Of a stretch of DNA of 39,506 nucleotides, positions 16,194-25,731 are shown in pieces; within the stretch, counting starts at the first letter, position 1; every line of letters starts with the position of its first letter. The notes below the pieces were generated by a model that saw only the letters and a program-made list of their open reading frames with translations, made no database searches and had not been told where the DNA came from. The translations under genes and the position numbers were made by a program. This DNA is from Candidatus Thorarchaeota archaeon (GTDB lineage Archaea > Asgardarchaeota > Thorarchaeia > Thorarchaeales > Thorarchaeaceae): assembly GCA_016840855.1 (NCBI GenBank), contig JAEORO010000255.1, positions 1-39,506 of the forward strand, in the 5' to 3' direction.

Positions 16194-17084
16194 ATGACTA
16201 ATTATCTCTCTCGTTTGTTCTATCTTGGTGATAATTATCACGGCTCACAATACCAAACAGGTTTCTCTACAATCCAAGGAGAACTGATTGATGCACTCAC
16301 TAGTTGGAGTGGAGAAAATCACTCTACTCAAACAATTCAACTGTCTGGAAGGACTGACAAAGGAGTGCACAGTATTGGACAATTAGCCCTGATTACTACA
16401 GAAAAGCAATTCAATATTGATAAAATCAATCGCTATCTTCCAGACGATATCATATTGTGGGCATCAACGAAAGCACCTAACAATTTTGTGCCTCGCTATA
16501 GTATACTCATGCGACATTATCGATATTATCTAGACGAATCTTGGGCTAATCTAAATCTTGATAGTGTTAAAGAAGCCGCATCTCTTTTAATTGGGTCTTA
16601 TGACTTTGTTGAACTAGCAAAACCTGATGCTGGTCGAAGCACACTTACCACAATTCTAAACATATCTGTTAATAATTCAGGTGAGTATTATTTCTTGGAT
16701 ATTTTTGGAACTCGTTTCCTTTGGAAACTTGTACGTAAAATAGTCACACTTCTTACAGAAATTGGAATTGAAAGAGTAGGACTTGAAACCATCAGCAACA
16801 TTCTTCTTGGGCAGAAGGTCTTTGCGAGTGGCATTAAACCCGCTCCACCAGAAAACCTAGTCCTTGTAGAAACAATAACACCGATTAAAATGAAGACAAG
16901 TAAATATGCTATCCGCATAATTCAGAAACAGCTGAGCAATAAACTCGAACAATATAAACGATCAATAAGAACCGTGAGTAATCTTATCGATTACTTTTCT
17001 GGTTCAATGATGATTTATCAACATTCAACCAATTCGCGAAATCAGTCAAATATTGATGATTTATCTTTAGAATCTCATGAATGA
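16194..17084 (+). CDS. truA: tRNA pseudouridine synthase A
   Basis: Converts uridines in the anticodon arm (positions 38-40 region) to pseudouridine. The catalytic motif SGRTDKGVHS is present with Asp55. YHGSQYQTG near the N-terminus and VPRYSILMRHYRYYL in the middle are typical of the family. The protein has 296 residues, a normal length with a somewhat extended C-terminus. The ATG has GAGGT nine bases upstream. It lies 15 bases after the winged-helix gene and may share its transcript. The last 101 bases overlap the 3' end of the convergent rfcL gene, so the two C-termini are encoded on opposite strands of the same DNA. Confidence 0.92.
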   Translation: MTNYLSRLFYLGDNYHGSQYQTGFSTIQGELIDALTSWSGENHSTQTIQLSGRTDKGVHSIGQLALITTEKQFNIDKINRYLPDDIILWASTKAPNNFVPRYSILMRHYRYYLDESWANLNLDSVKEAASLLIGSYDFVELAKPDAGRSTLTTILNISVNNSGEYYFLDIFGTRFLWKLVRKIVTLLTEIGIERVGLETISNILLGQKVFASGIKPAPPENLVLVETITPIKMKTSKYAIRIIQKQLSNKLEQYKRSIRTVSNLIDYFSGSMMIYQHSTNSRNQSNIDDLSLESHE

Positions 17085-18204
17085 TATCAAGGTGTGTTTT
17101 TCGTACTCTTTTCTTTGAAACGCCTGTCAATTTAGACAAGGATGCCAAAATTTCAGATTGTTTATCCCGTTTTCTGTCACCTTGCCATACTAAAAGAGGC
17201 CATGTAGGTTGTGAATATTTGACGCGCCGAAAAGGTGTTTCTGACCGACTCATAGCTACTCCCATGGACAAGAAATCATAGACATAAGCAAGCAGCTTCC
17301 AGTTCTGATTTATCATAATTCTTCCAAGTGTTAAATCAGCCAGAGAGAGTTGTTCAAATCCATTGTCCAATTCTTTTGGAGTCATAAGATGAAGATGTAG
17401 ATTCTCTTCTAGCCATAAGACCAATGAATCATGATTTAACTCTGATTCAGATAGTACTCTTCTTGCCATTTTCGAATCAGCTGAAGCAAATAAATGACGC
17501 AAAGTTTCTTCATCTCCTCGTTTTGAGTCTCTAACAACTGACTCAACCACTAGAGATGTCAATCCACTCCTTACCTGAGACTCTAAATCTGAAATTGCAG
17601 CCCGTAAGTCCCCCCCGGCGCCTTCAACAATCTCGTCAAGGACTTCGCTAGACACTTCAACATTGTTTTCCAACAATATCTGTTTCAAAATCTTTTCGAC
17701 ATCATTATTCTCAATATGACCAAAAGTGAAAACTTGGCAGACCTTCATCAAATCCTTTAGCCGAGGACTATTTGGGTCATTAGCAGTCATCACAATTGGA
17801 TATACTGAATCCTTGACGACTTTCAGAATTGCTCCAACACCACCTCTATCACTAGTCCCGGACAGACCATCTACTTCATCCAACAAAATTAGTCTAGGTC
17901 TGCCATCAAGAGTTTGTTGTGTAGCTGATCTCCAAACTAGTGTTTCAATACTGTCCCTATTTCTTTTATCACTTGAATTAAATTCAACAAGCTCCATGTC
18001 CAAATCATTAGCCATAGCCCCAATTGATGCAGTTTTTCCTATTCCCGGTGGTCCAATTACAAGAGCAGCTCTTTTACTTGGTATTTTCGATATCCAAGAC
18101 ACAACCCACGACTTCAGTGCCCTAATTGTTTCTTGATTTCCAACTAGTTGCTCAAGTTTTTTAGGACGATGTTTCTCAGGCCAAGGTAAACCTTCGTTAA
18201 TCAT
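16984..18204 (-). CDS. rfcL: Replication factor C large subunit
   Basis: AAA+ clamp-loader subunit that with RfcS opens the PCNA ring. EKHRPKKLEQLVG at the N-terminus, Walker A GPPGIGKTASI, Walker B LILLDEVDGLSG, sensor 1 TANDPNSPRL. The C-terminal collar region follows. The protein has 406 residues, at the short end of the family. Its C-terminus ends in DKSSLNQKSNR and lacks both the Lys-rich tail and the PCNA-interacting (QxxLxxFF-like) box often found in RfcL. It is the second gene of an rfcS-rfcL operon with a 20-base gap. Its 3' end overlaps truA by 101 bases. Confidence 0.94.
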   Translation of the reverse strand: MINEGLPWPEKHRPKKLEQLVGNQETIRALKSWVVSWISKIPSKRAALVIGPPGIGKTASIGAMANDLDMELVEFNSSDKRNRDSIETLVWRSATQQTLDGRPRLILLDEVDGLSGTSDRGGVGAILKVVKDSVYPIVMTANDPNSPRLKDLMKVCQVFTFGHIENNDVEKILKQILLENNVEVSSEVLDEIVEGAGGDLRAAISDLESQVRSGLTSLVVESVVRDSKRGDEETLRHLFASADSKMARRVLSESELNHDSLVLWLEENLHLHLMTPKELDNGFEQLSLADLTLGRIMINQNWKLLAYVYDFLSMGVAMSRSETPFRRVKYSQPTWPLLVWQGDRKRDKQSEILASLSKLTGVSKKRVRKTHLDIIHEILKINHQYLTDFANWLNVDKSSLNQKSNR

Positions 18205-18224
18205 TTAGGATCACTACCTCTAGC

Positions 18225-19169
18225 TCACAATCCTATACGTGCTAAAAGCGCTGAAAGTTGAATCTCTCCATTGGCTCCTTCAGACAAACGGAACTCAATT
18301 TCTGCTGTCTGGTTTAATATATCCAGACGTTTTTGATCCGCAAGACCAAGACTGTCTATCTCACGATGTATCTGTTTTACTAGGTCCACAGGCGAAACAC
18401 CCTGCTGATACATAAGATTCCGTAGGCTATCAAGTGACTGAATGTATTTTCCTTCTTGAGCATCATTGAGCATTTTTCTCACAGTTTCTGGGTCAGCTCT
18501 TCCTGAGATTGAGTATACAACCTCATTACTTACCTTCTGATTTGCAGATGATGCTGCCTGAAGAAGATTGATAGCAGCTCTCATATCACCCTCTGCTAGA
18601 TACAAAATTGCTTCAGTACCACTCTTAAGAAGTTTAACTCCCTCTTTGTTGGCTATATGTTCTAGTCTGCTCGCAATGTCATCATTACCAAGTCTCGAAA
18701 AACGGAATATAGCACATCTTGATTGAATCGGTGGAATTATCCTACTTGAATAATTACAAATCAATATCATCCTACATGAAACCGCATATGATTCCATAGT
18801 ACGTCTCAAAGCATGTTGAGCATCTGCTGTTAGGTGATCCGCTTCATCAAGAACCAGTATCTTAAATGGTGCATCGCCTGATGCCATTGTCCTTGCAAAG
18901 TTCTTTATTTGATTCCTCACAACATCGATTCCTCTCTCATCGCTCGCATTCAGTTCCATAAAATTACGTTCAAACGAGTCACCAAAGAGGTCTCTACACA
19001 TAGCCATTGCTGCAGTGGTTTTACTGGTTCCAGGTGGTCCTGCAAACAAGCAATGAGGTACGGCCTTTGTTTCAACAAATTTCTTCAGGCTCTCAATTAT
19101 TGATTCTTGATCTATAATTTCACTCAAGGTTGGAGGTCGATATTTCTCAGTCCACAGGTCTAAATCCAT
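18225..19169 (-). CDS. rfcS: Replication factor C small subunit
   Basis: Clamp-loader ATPase subunit, 314 residues from the chosen start (MDLDLWTEKYRPPTL). The ATG at 19169 has GGTGG nine bases upstream. The longer in-frame start at 19304 adds 45 residues not typical of the family. Motifs are the RFC box LNASDERGID, Walker B ILVLDEADHL, the sensor 1 CNYSSRII and the SRC arginine finger (QSRCAIFRF). Walker A reads GPPGTSKTT: the glycine normally before the catalytic Lys50 is Ser49, a one-base change (AGT for GGT). The first gene of the rfcS-rfcL operon. Confidence 0.94.
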   Translation of the reverse strand: MDLDLWTEKYRPPTLSEIIDQESIIESLKKFVETKAVPHCLFAGPPGTSKTTAAMAMCRDLFGDSFERNFMELNASDERGIDVVRNQIKNFARTMASGDAPFKILVLDEADHLTADAQHALRRTMESYAVSCRMILICNYSSRIIPPIQSRCAIFRFSRLGNDDIASRLEHIANKEGVKLLKSGTEAILYLAEGDMRAAINLLQAASSANQKVSNEVVYSISGRADPETVRKMLNDAQEGKYIQSLDSLRNLMYQQGVSPVDLVKQIHREIDSLGLADQKRLDILNQTAEIEFRLSEGANGEIQLSALLARIGL

Positions 19170-19330
19170 TTCTACTTCCCACCAATATTGATGTCGTGAC
19201 AATCTTCTAAGTCTACAAGATTCTGTGACGAATCTTCCAAAGCGCCTTAAAAGATTCTCTGGCACTAGAACCAATTTGTTCAGATGAGAAACACAATTAA
19301 TCACTCTGGCTCGTTACCACAGAGCAAGGG

Positions 19331-19338
19331 CTTTATCT
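19331..19338 (+). promoter_or_regulatory. Possible TATA box of the gins23-mcm-hel308 operon
   Basis: CTTTATCT about 20-27 bases ahead of the first ATG of gins23. Its placement suggests a message that starts at or just after that ATG, which would favour one of the internal start codons of gins23. Confidence 0.35.
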
Positions 19339-19356
19339 CAAAAAACAAACGATGAG

Positions 19357-19926
19357 ATGTGGTTCTTCATGAAGATATGTAGTGAAGTAAAGGATGAAAT
19401 GAAGCGTTTTAAGATGATGTTTCTCAACGAAACCAGAGATTGCATATTTCAAAAACCAATATCTGAGATTGTTGTTGGAGGGAATAAACTAGGTCCTTTC
19501 AAGAAGGGGGATCGTGTTAATCTTCCTAATTGGGTAATAGAGCCACTTCTGAAGCATGAAATTGCGGATGTTGTGCCAGAAGATGCATATGACTCATTAA
19601 GAAGACTTCAGAATCTTTATCGAGAAGAGGAAAAGCAACCTCATAAACTTCAAACATTCCAACCATATCTATATACTGCGCTCAACAGGAAAGTCCTTCG
19701 ACTACAGAGCGATAGAACATCTATAGACCCCAGGAAATATGACGAAATCGAAAAACTTCAGCGTATGATTCCATTTCTAGTAGAAACTCGATTATCTAAG
19801 ATACTTCGAGTTGCTAAATCAGGAGCATACCAAGAGAAGAGGAAACAAATGGCCTATGAAGAACGATGGCTATGCGAAGAGCTAATTGACTTGCTCTCAG
19901 GTTGGCGCCAAAATATTCTGGAATAG
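19357..19926 (+). CDS. gins23: GINS complex subunit, Gins23 type
   Basis: Subunit of the GINS complex, which joins MCM and Cdc45/RecJ in the replicative helicase. The small B domain comes first (PISEIVVGGNKLGPFKKGD, then LPNWVIEPLLKHEIADVV) and the helical A domain follows, the order of Psf2/Psf3-like Gins23. The protein has up to 189 residues. Internal ATGs at 19369 and 19399 are also possible starts; the last is preceded by AAGGATGAA. The gene lies directly ahead of mcm, a pairing known in several archaea, which supports the assignment. The rfcS gene is divergent on its other side. Confidence 0.8.
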   Translation: MWFFMKICSEVKDEMKRFKMMFLNETRDCIFQKPISEIVVGGNKLGPFKKGDRVNLPNWVIEPLLKHEIADVVPEDAYDSLRRLQNLYREEEKQPHKLQTFQPYLYTALNRKVLRLQSDRTSIDPRKYDEIEKLQRMIPFLVETRLSKILRVAKSGAYQEKRKQMAYEERWLCEELIDLLSGWRQNILE

Positions 19927-20034
19927 GTAATTAGAATTAGTGCCGTTAAATACAAATTAAGAAGAATTAGGAGTTGAATATCGGCAGAAGATTGTGCGTT
20001 CATGAACATAGAATAAATGTCGAGGCTAGTAAAG

Positions 20035-22101
20035 ATGTCCAGTTATGATGAACAAGAAAGATTCGAGGAGTTCTTAAGAACATACAAAGATGAACAAGGA
20101 ACTCTAACTTATTGGTCAAGAATCCAACAAATGTCAATTAATGATGAAATATCACTTACTATCGACTTCCAAGATTTGATAAGCTTTGATAATGTGTTCA
20201 TGGCACTAGCATCAGAAGATCCTCAGAAGTTCCTAGAAATGGCAGACAACGCTCTAATTTCAGTACTTCGTATTGAAGATCCAGATTATGTTAATAGTCT
20301 TGATGCCAGTCTCATCAAAACGCGTTTTGTCAATTACCCCGAGCATGTAGCTTTACGTGCTCTTCGATCCCGTCATATTGGAAAACTGATACACATTAGT
20401 GGAATCATGATGAGAGCTAGTGTTGTCAAGCCACTATTAGTCCAAGCAATGTTCCTTTGCAGAATCTGTCAAGCAGAAATACCCCAACCTCAAGAAGAAG
20501 GAAGATACACAGAACCAGCCTTGTGTCCAGTCTGTACAAAGAAAACACCGATGCGTTTGTTACCTCAAAAATCCCAATTCAAGGACTGGCAAAAAGTGAG
20601 AATTCAAGAATCACCTGAGGAGCTTCCACCGGGTCAGATGCCTAGGTCTGTTGATGTAATTCTAGAGGGTGATATTGTTGATATTTCCAGACCAGGTGAG
20701 TTAGTCAAAGTGACTGGAATACTTCAGACATCTCCTGATTTTTCAAGAAGAGGTGGAAAGCTAGCGACATTCAATGTATTTATTGAAGCAAATGGTATTG
20801 AGATATCTGAAAAAGAGTATGAACAACTTGAGATATCTGATGAGGATGAGAAACGAATAAAGGAGCTAGCTGAGGACCCATATGTTCACGAAAGAATACA
20901 TGCATCAATTGCACCATCTATCCAAGGCCATGAACACATCAAAGAATCAATTGCGCTTCTTCTTTTTGGAGGAGTTGGAAAGACTTTACCTGATGGCACC
21001 CGACTTAGAGGCAAGTCAAACATTCTGATGATTGGAGATCCTGGAACAGGAAAAAGTCAGATCCTCAAGTTTGTAGCTGGACTTGCAGCAAGAGGACTAT
21101 ACACCTCTGGAAAAGGGACCACAGCGGCTGGACTGACCGCAGCTGTTGTTCATGATACCGAATCTGGTGCGATGACCCTTGAGGCTGGAGCTCTAGTGTT
21201 ATCTGACCAAGGAATTGCTTGCATAGACGAATTTGATAAAATGGATCCCAATGACCGCACTGCAATACATGAAGCAATGGAACAGCATACAGTTAGTATA
21301 GCGAAAGCTGGAATCGTTGCAACCTTAAATGCAAGAACTTCTATTCTCGCTGCGGCTAACCCAACATTAGGACGCTATGAATCTTCACTCTCTGTCCAAG
21401 ACAACATAAGGTTACCATTTACTATTCTTTCAAGATTTGATTTAATATGGATCATGGTTGACACTGTGGAAGCAACAAGAGATCGTGAGCTAGCAAAATT
21501 CATACTTGACATGCACCAGATGAAGAAAACACAGGATCAAGGTGCAACACCACCTATTGCTCCTGACTTTTTGAAGAAATATATAGGATATTCTAATCGC
21601 TATGTTATTCCTCAATTATCACCGGAAGCCGCAGAAGTCATTGAAAACTTCTATGTAGATCTTCGAAAAAGTGCTGAAGGGGGAGCTTCGCCAGTACCAA
21701 TTACAGCTCGACAGTTAGAATCACTTGTTCGTTTAGCAGAGGCGCGGGCTCGAATGGCGCTACAGTCTAGAGTTTCCAAAGAAGATGCTCAAGCAGCAGT
21801 TCGTCTCATGGAGGAGTCTCTGCGTATGGTAGCACTCGACAGGATAACCGGGAAAATAGACATCGACCGTCTCGTCTCCAAAATGAGCGCATCACAACGA
21901 AGCTCATCAGACATCATCATCAAGGCTATCCGTGATATGGAGTCTGAAGGAACATCAACTGTGAACAGGGATGCCTTGATTCAAAGAGCTGTTTCAATGG
22001 GCTTACCCCGTGAACGTGCTGAGGAAGTTATAGAGAAACTATTAGCTGAGGGAATATTGTATAGTCCACGCGAGGGTAAAATCAGACATTCTCAAAGTTA
22101 G
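20035..22101 (+). CDS. mcm: Replicative helicase MCM
   Basis: Hexameric AAA+ helicase of the archaeal replication fork. The N-terminal domain carries a zinc site (CRICQ and CPVC around residues 140-170). The motor domain has Walker A GDPGTGKSQ (near residue 340), Walker B ACIDEFDKM, sensor NPTLGRYE and arginine finger LSRFDLIW. A C-terminal winged helix is visible (ERAEEVIEKLLAEGILY). The protein has 688 residues from this ATG. An ATG 18 bases upstream (20017) is also in frame, but the GAGG at 20021-20024 suits the inner one. It sits between gins23 and hel308 on the same strand. Confidence 0.97.
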   Translation: MSSYDEQERFEEFLRTYKDEQGTLTYWSRIQQMSINDEISLTIDFQDLISFDNVFMALASEDPQKFLEMADNALISVLRIEDPDYVNSLDASLIKTRFVNYPEHVALRALRSRHIGKLIHISGIMMRASVVKPLLVQAMFLCRICQAEIPQPQEEGRYTEPALCPVCTKKTPMRLLPQKSQFKDWQKVRIQESPEELPPGQMPRSVDVILEGDIVDISRPGELVKVTGILQTSPDFSRRGGKLATFNVFIEANGIEISEKEYEQLEISDEDEKRIKELAEDPYVHERIHASIAPSIQGHEHIKESIALLLFGGVGKTLPDGTRLRGKSNILMIGDPGTGKSQILKFVAGLAARGLYTSGKGTTAAGLTAAVVHDTESGAMTLEAGALVLSDQGIACIDEFDKMDPNDRTAIHEAMEQHTVSIAKAGIVATLNARTSILAAANPTLGRYESSLSVQDNIRLPFTILSRFDLIWIMVDTVEATRDRELAKFILDMHQMKKTQDQGATPPIAPDFLKKYIGYSNRYVIPQLSPEAAEVIENFYVDLRKSAEGGASPVPITARQLESLVRLAEARARMALQSRVSKEDAQAAVRLMEESLRMVALDRITGKIDIDRLVSKMSASQRSSSDIIIKAIRDMESEGTSTVNRDALIQRAVSMGLPRERAEEVIEKLLAEGILYSPREGKIRHSQS

Positions 22102-22130
22102 TTAATTTAATCAAATATTGCTAGTATGTT

Positions 22131-24383
22131 GTGGAGAGGAGAAATATTCGACTGGATGAGCTGGACATCAATAAAAAAATAATCACGCATCTTCAAGGTC
22201 AAGGAATCTTAGAGCTCTTTCCTCCTCAAGAAAATGCTTTTAGAACAGGAGTTCTTACTGGTCAGAACCTTGTTCTAGCAATCCCCACAAGCTCAGGAAA
22301 GACCTTAGTTGCTGAAATTTGTATGTTAAAATCTATACTCGGCGGACGTGGTAAAGCGCTTTACCTTGTACCATTGAAATCACTTGCTCGTGAGAAATAT
22401 ACTGAGTTTAAGAAATATGCATCATTAGGTATTACTACAGCAATGTCGGTAGGTGACTATGATTCTCCCGGAAGGAACTTACATGATGCTGACATTGTGA
22501 TAGTGACAACTGAACGGGCTGATTCCTTAATTCGTCATAAAGTTGAATGGATCAATGATATTGGAATTGTTGTCGCTGATGAAATTCATCTCATTAATGA
22601 TTCAAAGAGAGGTCCTACTCTTGAGATGGTATTAGCTAAAATCACCCAAATTGTAAAAGATATTCAAATTGTCGCACTAAGTGCAACTATCTCAAACTCT
22701 AATCATATTGCTGAATGGCTTCGTGCCAAACTCGTGATGGATACTTGGAGACCTGTACCATTAAGTGAAGGTGTCTATTTGGATGGACAAATTAATTTCT
22801 ATAAAGATGGAAGACGCACATCAAAGAGCATCAGTAGGACCCGAAAAGATGAACTAGCAGATGTAGTTTGCGATACGCTTGATGATAATGGCCAAGTTCT
22901 TGTTTTTGTGTCAAGTCGTCGTTCGACCATTGCAGTTGCCAAGAAACTTGCGCCTTTCCTTCGCCGATATTTAACAAATGATGCAATACAACAGCTTTCT
23001 AAAGGAGCATCTAAGATTGGTGGTTTTCCATCAGCTCCCGAGGTTTCTAAAACACTTGCACGACTTATAGCAAATGGTGTTGCTTTTCATCACGCAGGTC
23101 TTGATAACCATGAACGTGCACTTGTTGAAGACTACTTTAAGGAAAATCTCTTGAAAGTAATTGTTGCTACCCCGACTCTCGCTGCTGGAGTAAATCTCCC
23201 TTCAAGACGTGTGATTATTCGTGATTATAGGCGTTACGAACTAGACCGTGGAAGTTATCCAATCCCAACTCTAGAGTACAAGCAGATGGCTGGACGTGCT
23301 GGTCGACCAAAATATGATGAATATGGCGAAGCTGTTCTAATAGCACGAACTGAACCAGAACACGATTTTCTCATAGATAACTATACATTATCAGAACCTG
23401 AAGAGATTACGTCCAAGCTAGCATCTCCGCGTGCAGTTCGCATGCACCTTTTGGCATCTATTGCAACAGAGATGACAACAAACCGTGAAGAGATAGACTC
23501 TCTGATTAGAAGTACATTCTTCTCACATCAATTTGACCAATGGGAGATTAATCATCATATTACATCAGCTCTAGGCTTTCTTGAGGAAGGAAATCTGATT
23601 GAAACCAGTTCTGATGGTTCCTATACTGCGACACTACTCGGTAAGAGAGCATCACAATTATACATCGATCCATATACTGCAATATTGTTTCGTGATGTTT
23701 TATCTGGAACTGACAACCACAGCATTATAGGCATCTTACATCTAATCTGTCATACACCAGACCAGCTACTCACATATGTAACAAGCTCGGAAGCTGAAGA
23801 GTATGAAGTTGCTTTGGACGAGTATCTTGATCAACTTATGATTGAACCACCTTTGGAAGAAAATCCTCGCATCTATTCAGAGTTCTTGGCTCAGATGAAA
23901 ACAGCATTGTTACTTCAAGATTGGATTTCTGAAAAAACTGAGAAAGATCTTACAGAAAAATACAATGTCGGTATGGGTGATGTCCATCGATTTGTACAGT
24001 CTGCAGAATGGTTAGCATATGCAGCATCAGAAATTTCCAGAATATCAAATGCAACCAGTCATATTACTCCTCTCAATAATCTGAAGCTCCGACTTCGTCA
24101 TGGAGTACGTTTAGATATTCTGGAACTTGTAAGTCTTAGAGGAATTGGAAGAGTAAGAGGCAGAATTCTACATAATCACAAGTTAATCAGTTTGTCAGAT
24201 TTATACAATGTCCCTATTGCTGAATTAGCCAGAATACCTACTATTGGTACATCAATAGCAGAATCGATTAAGAAACAGCTTGGTATTGACATTAAACTGA
24301 TACCTACTGATATGGAAGATGTAGATGATTATGATGATGCCATAGATTCAATGCAAACGCTGTTAGAAGACTTTGGTGAGTAG
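22131..24383 (+). CDS. hel308: Hel308-type superfamily 2 DNA helicase
   Basis: Ski2-like helicase that unwinds lagging strands at stalled forks. Q-motif region LFPPQENAF, Walker A PTSSGKTLVAE, DEIH box VVADEIHLIND, motif III LSATISN, motif VI QMAGRAGRP, a winged helix and ratchet, and a C-terminal helix-hairpin-helix pair (LRGIGRVRGRIL, IPTIGTSIAESI). The protein has 750 residues, slightly longer than usual. The GTG start has no ribosome site ahead of it. The strong GGAGAGGAG lies just inside the gene at 22133-22141 and would suit a start about ten bases later at a CTG (22152), where homologues begin. It lies 29 bases after mcm. Its stop is four bases from the stop of the convergent deacetylase gene. 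Confidence 0.92.
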   Translation: MERRNIRLDELDINKKIITHLQGQGILELFPPQENAFRTGVLTGQNLVLAIPTSSGKTLVAEICMLKSILGGRGKALYLVPLKSLAREKYTEFKKYASLGITTAMSVGDYDSPGRNLHDADIVIVTTERADSLIRHKVEWINDIGIVVADEIHLINDSKRGPTLEMVLAKITQIVKDIQIVALSATISNSNHIAEWLRAKLVMDTWRPVPLSEGVYLDGQINFYKDGRRTSKSISRTRKDELADVVCDTLDDNGQVLVFVSSRRSTIAVAKKLAPFLRRYLTNDAIQQLSKGASKIGGFPSAPEVSKTLARLIANGVAFHHAGLDNHERALVEDYFKENLLKVIVATPTLAAGVNLPSRRVIIRDYRRYELDRGSYPIPTLEYKQMAGRAGRPKYDEYGEAVLIARTEPEHDFLIDNYTLSEPEEITSKLASPRAVRMHLLASIATEMTTNREEIDSLIRSTFFSHQFDQWEINHHITSALGFLEEGNLIETSSDGSYTATLLGKRASQLYIDPYTAILFRDVLSGTDNHSIIGILHLICHTPDQLLTYVTSSEAEEYEVALDEYLDQLMIEPPLEENPRIYSEFLAQMKTALLLQDWISEKTEKDLTEKYNVGMGDVHRFVQSAEWLAYAASEISRISNATSHITPLNNLKLRLRHGVRLDILELVSLRGIGRVRGRILHNHKLISLSDLYNVPIAELARIPTIGTSIAESIKKQLGIDIKLIPTDMEDVDDYDDAIDSMQTLLEDFGE

Positions 24384-24387
24384 TTCC

Positions 24388-25437
24388 TTACAAAAGAAGA
24401 GACTCCGCTACAACCTTCTCTATTAGCTTTCCTGTATATTCACTTGCCATATTACTTTCTTTGTATGTATCATCAAATGATGTTACACCTAAACCTGCTA
24501 GCTCTTGAACAAGATTCAATGAACACATACCCATTACTTCAAGATTATATCCTCCTTCAAGAAAACATACAATTCTTCCGTTTGAGAATGAATTCGCCAA
24601 TTCTTTCAGCCTTGAATTCATCATCGTGAAACCCGATGTAGTGAGGCCGAGGTTAGTTAAAGGATCCATGAAATGTCCATCATATCCAACGGATACAAGT
24701 ATGAAATCAGGATTATATGAATCTGCAATAGGCTCAACCACTTCCGAAAAAGCACGATTATAAGATATATCTCCTGCTCCTGGATACATTGCAAGATTTA
24801 CTGTATAACCTTCTCCTTCTCCTACTCCAATTTCATTTGGAAAACCTGACCCTGGAAATAATGTTCTTCCATCTTGATGGAGCCCTATGTATAACACATC
24901 TTTAGTAGAGTAAAAACTCCGCTGTGTCCCATTTCCATGGTGCGCATCATAGTCAACTATGAGTACTCGCTTAACTCCATGCTTTTCTAAAAGATGTTTA
25001 GCAGCCACAGCTATATTATTGATAAAACAAAAACCAAATGCTTTCTCGTATTCAGCATGATGACCTGGGGGTCTACACAAAACTAATGCATTTTCAGATT
25101 CTCTTTCTATGACCCTATCAACTGCTTCAATTCCTCCACCTGCAGCATATAACGCTGCATCATACGTGTATGAATTAACAGAAGTATCCATGGTATACAT
25201 TCCTTCCCCCCTCTCTGATCTTGCTCTGATTCCCTCAAGATACTCCTTACCATGAAGCTTATACACTTCATTTAGAGGAGCTTTTCCCGGAGTCAGGAGA
25301 TTTATTCTCTGATTATCTAACAGACCTGCAGATTTAATTGAACTCAAAGCACTTCTCAGCCGTTGGGGGCTCTCCGGATGATTTGTAGACATGACATGCT
25401 CAACGAAGATATCATGATATACTAAATCAGTAACCAT
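24388..25437 (-). CDS. Histone deacetylase-family (AcuC/Hda-like) amidohydrolase
   Basis: Zinc-dependent deacetylase fold, 349 residues. All catalytic positions are present: the His pair in RPPGHHAEY (126-127), zinc ligands in DYDAHHGNG (Asp164, His166) and in GYDGHFMDPL (Asp253), and Tyr297 in FLEGGYN. HPESPQRL near the N-terminus is typical. Substrates in archaea may be acetylated chromatin proteins, other acetyl-lysines or acetylpolyamines, and sequence does not decide. The ATG at 25437 gives a normal N-terminus; GGAG lies about 11 bases upstream. A longer frame from 25536 adds a hydrophobic stretch that I consider spurious because it covers the promoter region. The gene is convergent with hel308. 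Confidence 0.92.
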   Translation of the reverse strand: MVTDLVYHDIFVEHVMSTNHPESPQRLRSALSSIKSAGLLDNQRINLLTPGKAPLNEVYKLHGKEYLEGIRARSERGEGMYTMDTSVNSYTYDAALYAAGGGIEAVDRVIERESENALVLCRPPGHHAEYEKAFGFCFINNIAVAAKHLLEKHGVKRVLIVDYDAHHGNGTQRSFYSTKDVLYIGLHQDGRTLFPGSGFPNEIGVGEGEGYTVNLAMYPGAGDISYNRAFSEVVEPIADSYNPDFILVSVGYDGHFMDPLTNLGLTTSGFTMMNSRLKELANSFSNGRIVCFLEGGYNLEVMGMCSLNLVQELAGLGVTSFDDTYKESNMASEYTGKLIEKVVAESLLL

Positions 25438-25530
25438 TGTGACAACATCTCCGCTCTTGATTACAACTAGTATAGTGATTATGAAGATACTGATAAGTCG
25501 AATCCTTGGTGTTACAACCCAATAAAAAAG

Positions 25531-25542
25531 GAACACGTGTTC
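25531..25542. promoter_or_regulatory. 12-base palindrome upstream of the deacetylase gene
   Basis: GAACACGTGTTC is a perfect inverted repeat about 95 bases ahead of the deacetylase start and about 100 bases ahead of tRNA-Pro on the other strand. It could be an operator. A palindrome this long is expected a few times by chance in a window of this size, so the support is only its place between two divergent genes. Confidence 0.2.
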
Positions 25543-25678
25543 TAAAATCCATACAACCTAGTCAAACAGTGGTAATGTTTATCTTTAATCTAAAACACGG
25601 CACATATAATCATGAGTCATCCTTTCCTCTCATGCAATATGGGTCGGTAGTCTAGCTTGGTATGATTCTTGCTTGGGG

Positions 25679-25710
25679 CGACTGAGGAACTCACGCCTTA
25701 GGTCACAGAA
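25679..25710 (+). other. tRNA-Pro intron 1, position 37/38
   Basis: A 32-base insertion at the canonical site after base 37. It contains a stem CTGAGG / CCTTAG. Removing it leaves a seven-base anticodon loop TTGGGGT. The bulge-helix-bulge is not perfect by eye, so the boundaries rest on the canonical position. Confidence 0.75.
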
Positions 25711-25731
25711 TGCAAGAGACCGGGAGTTCAA

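Noticed and set aside
19974..20047. Tiny open frame (TTG to TGA) preceding and overlapping mcm, possible leader peptide
   Set aside because: GGAG lies directly against the TTG with no spacing, and the product is featureless.
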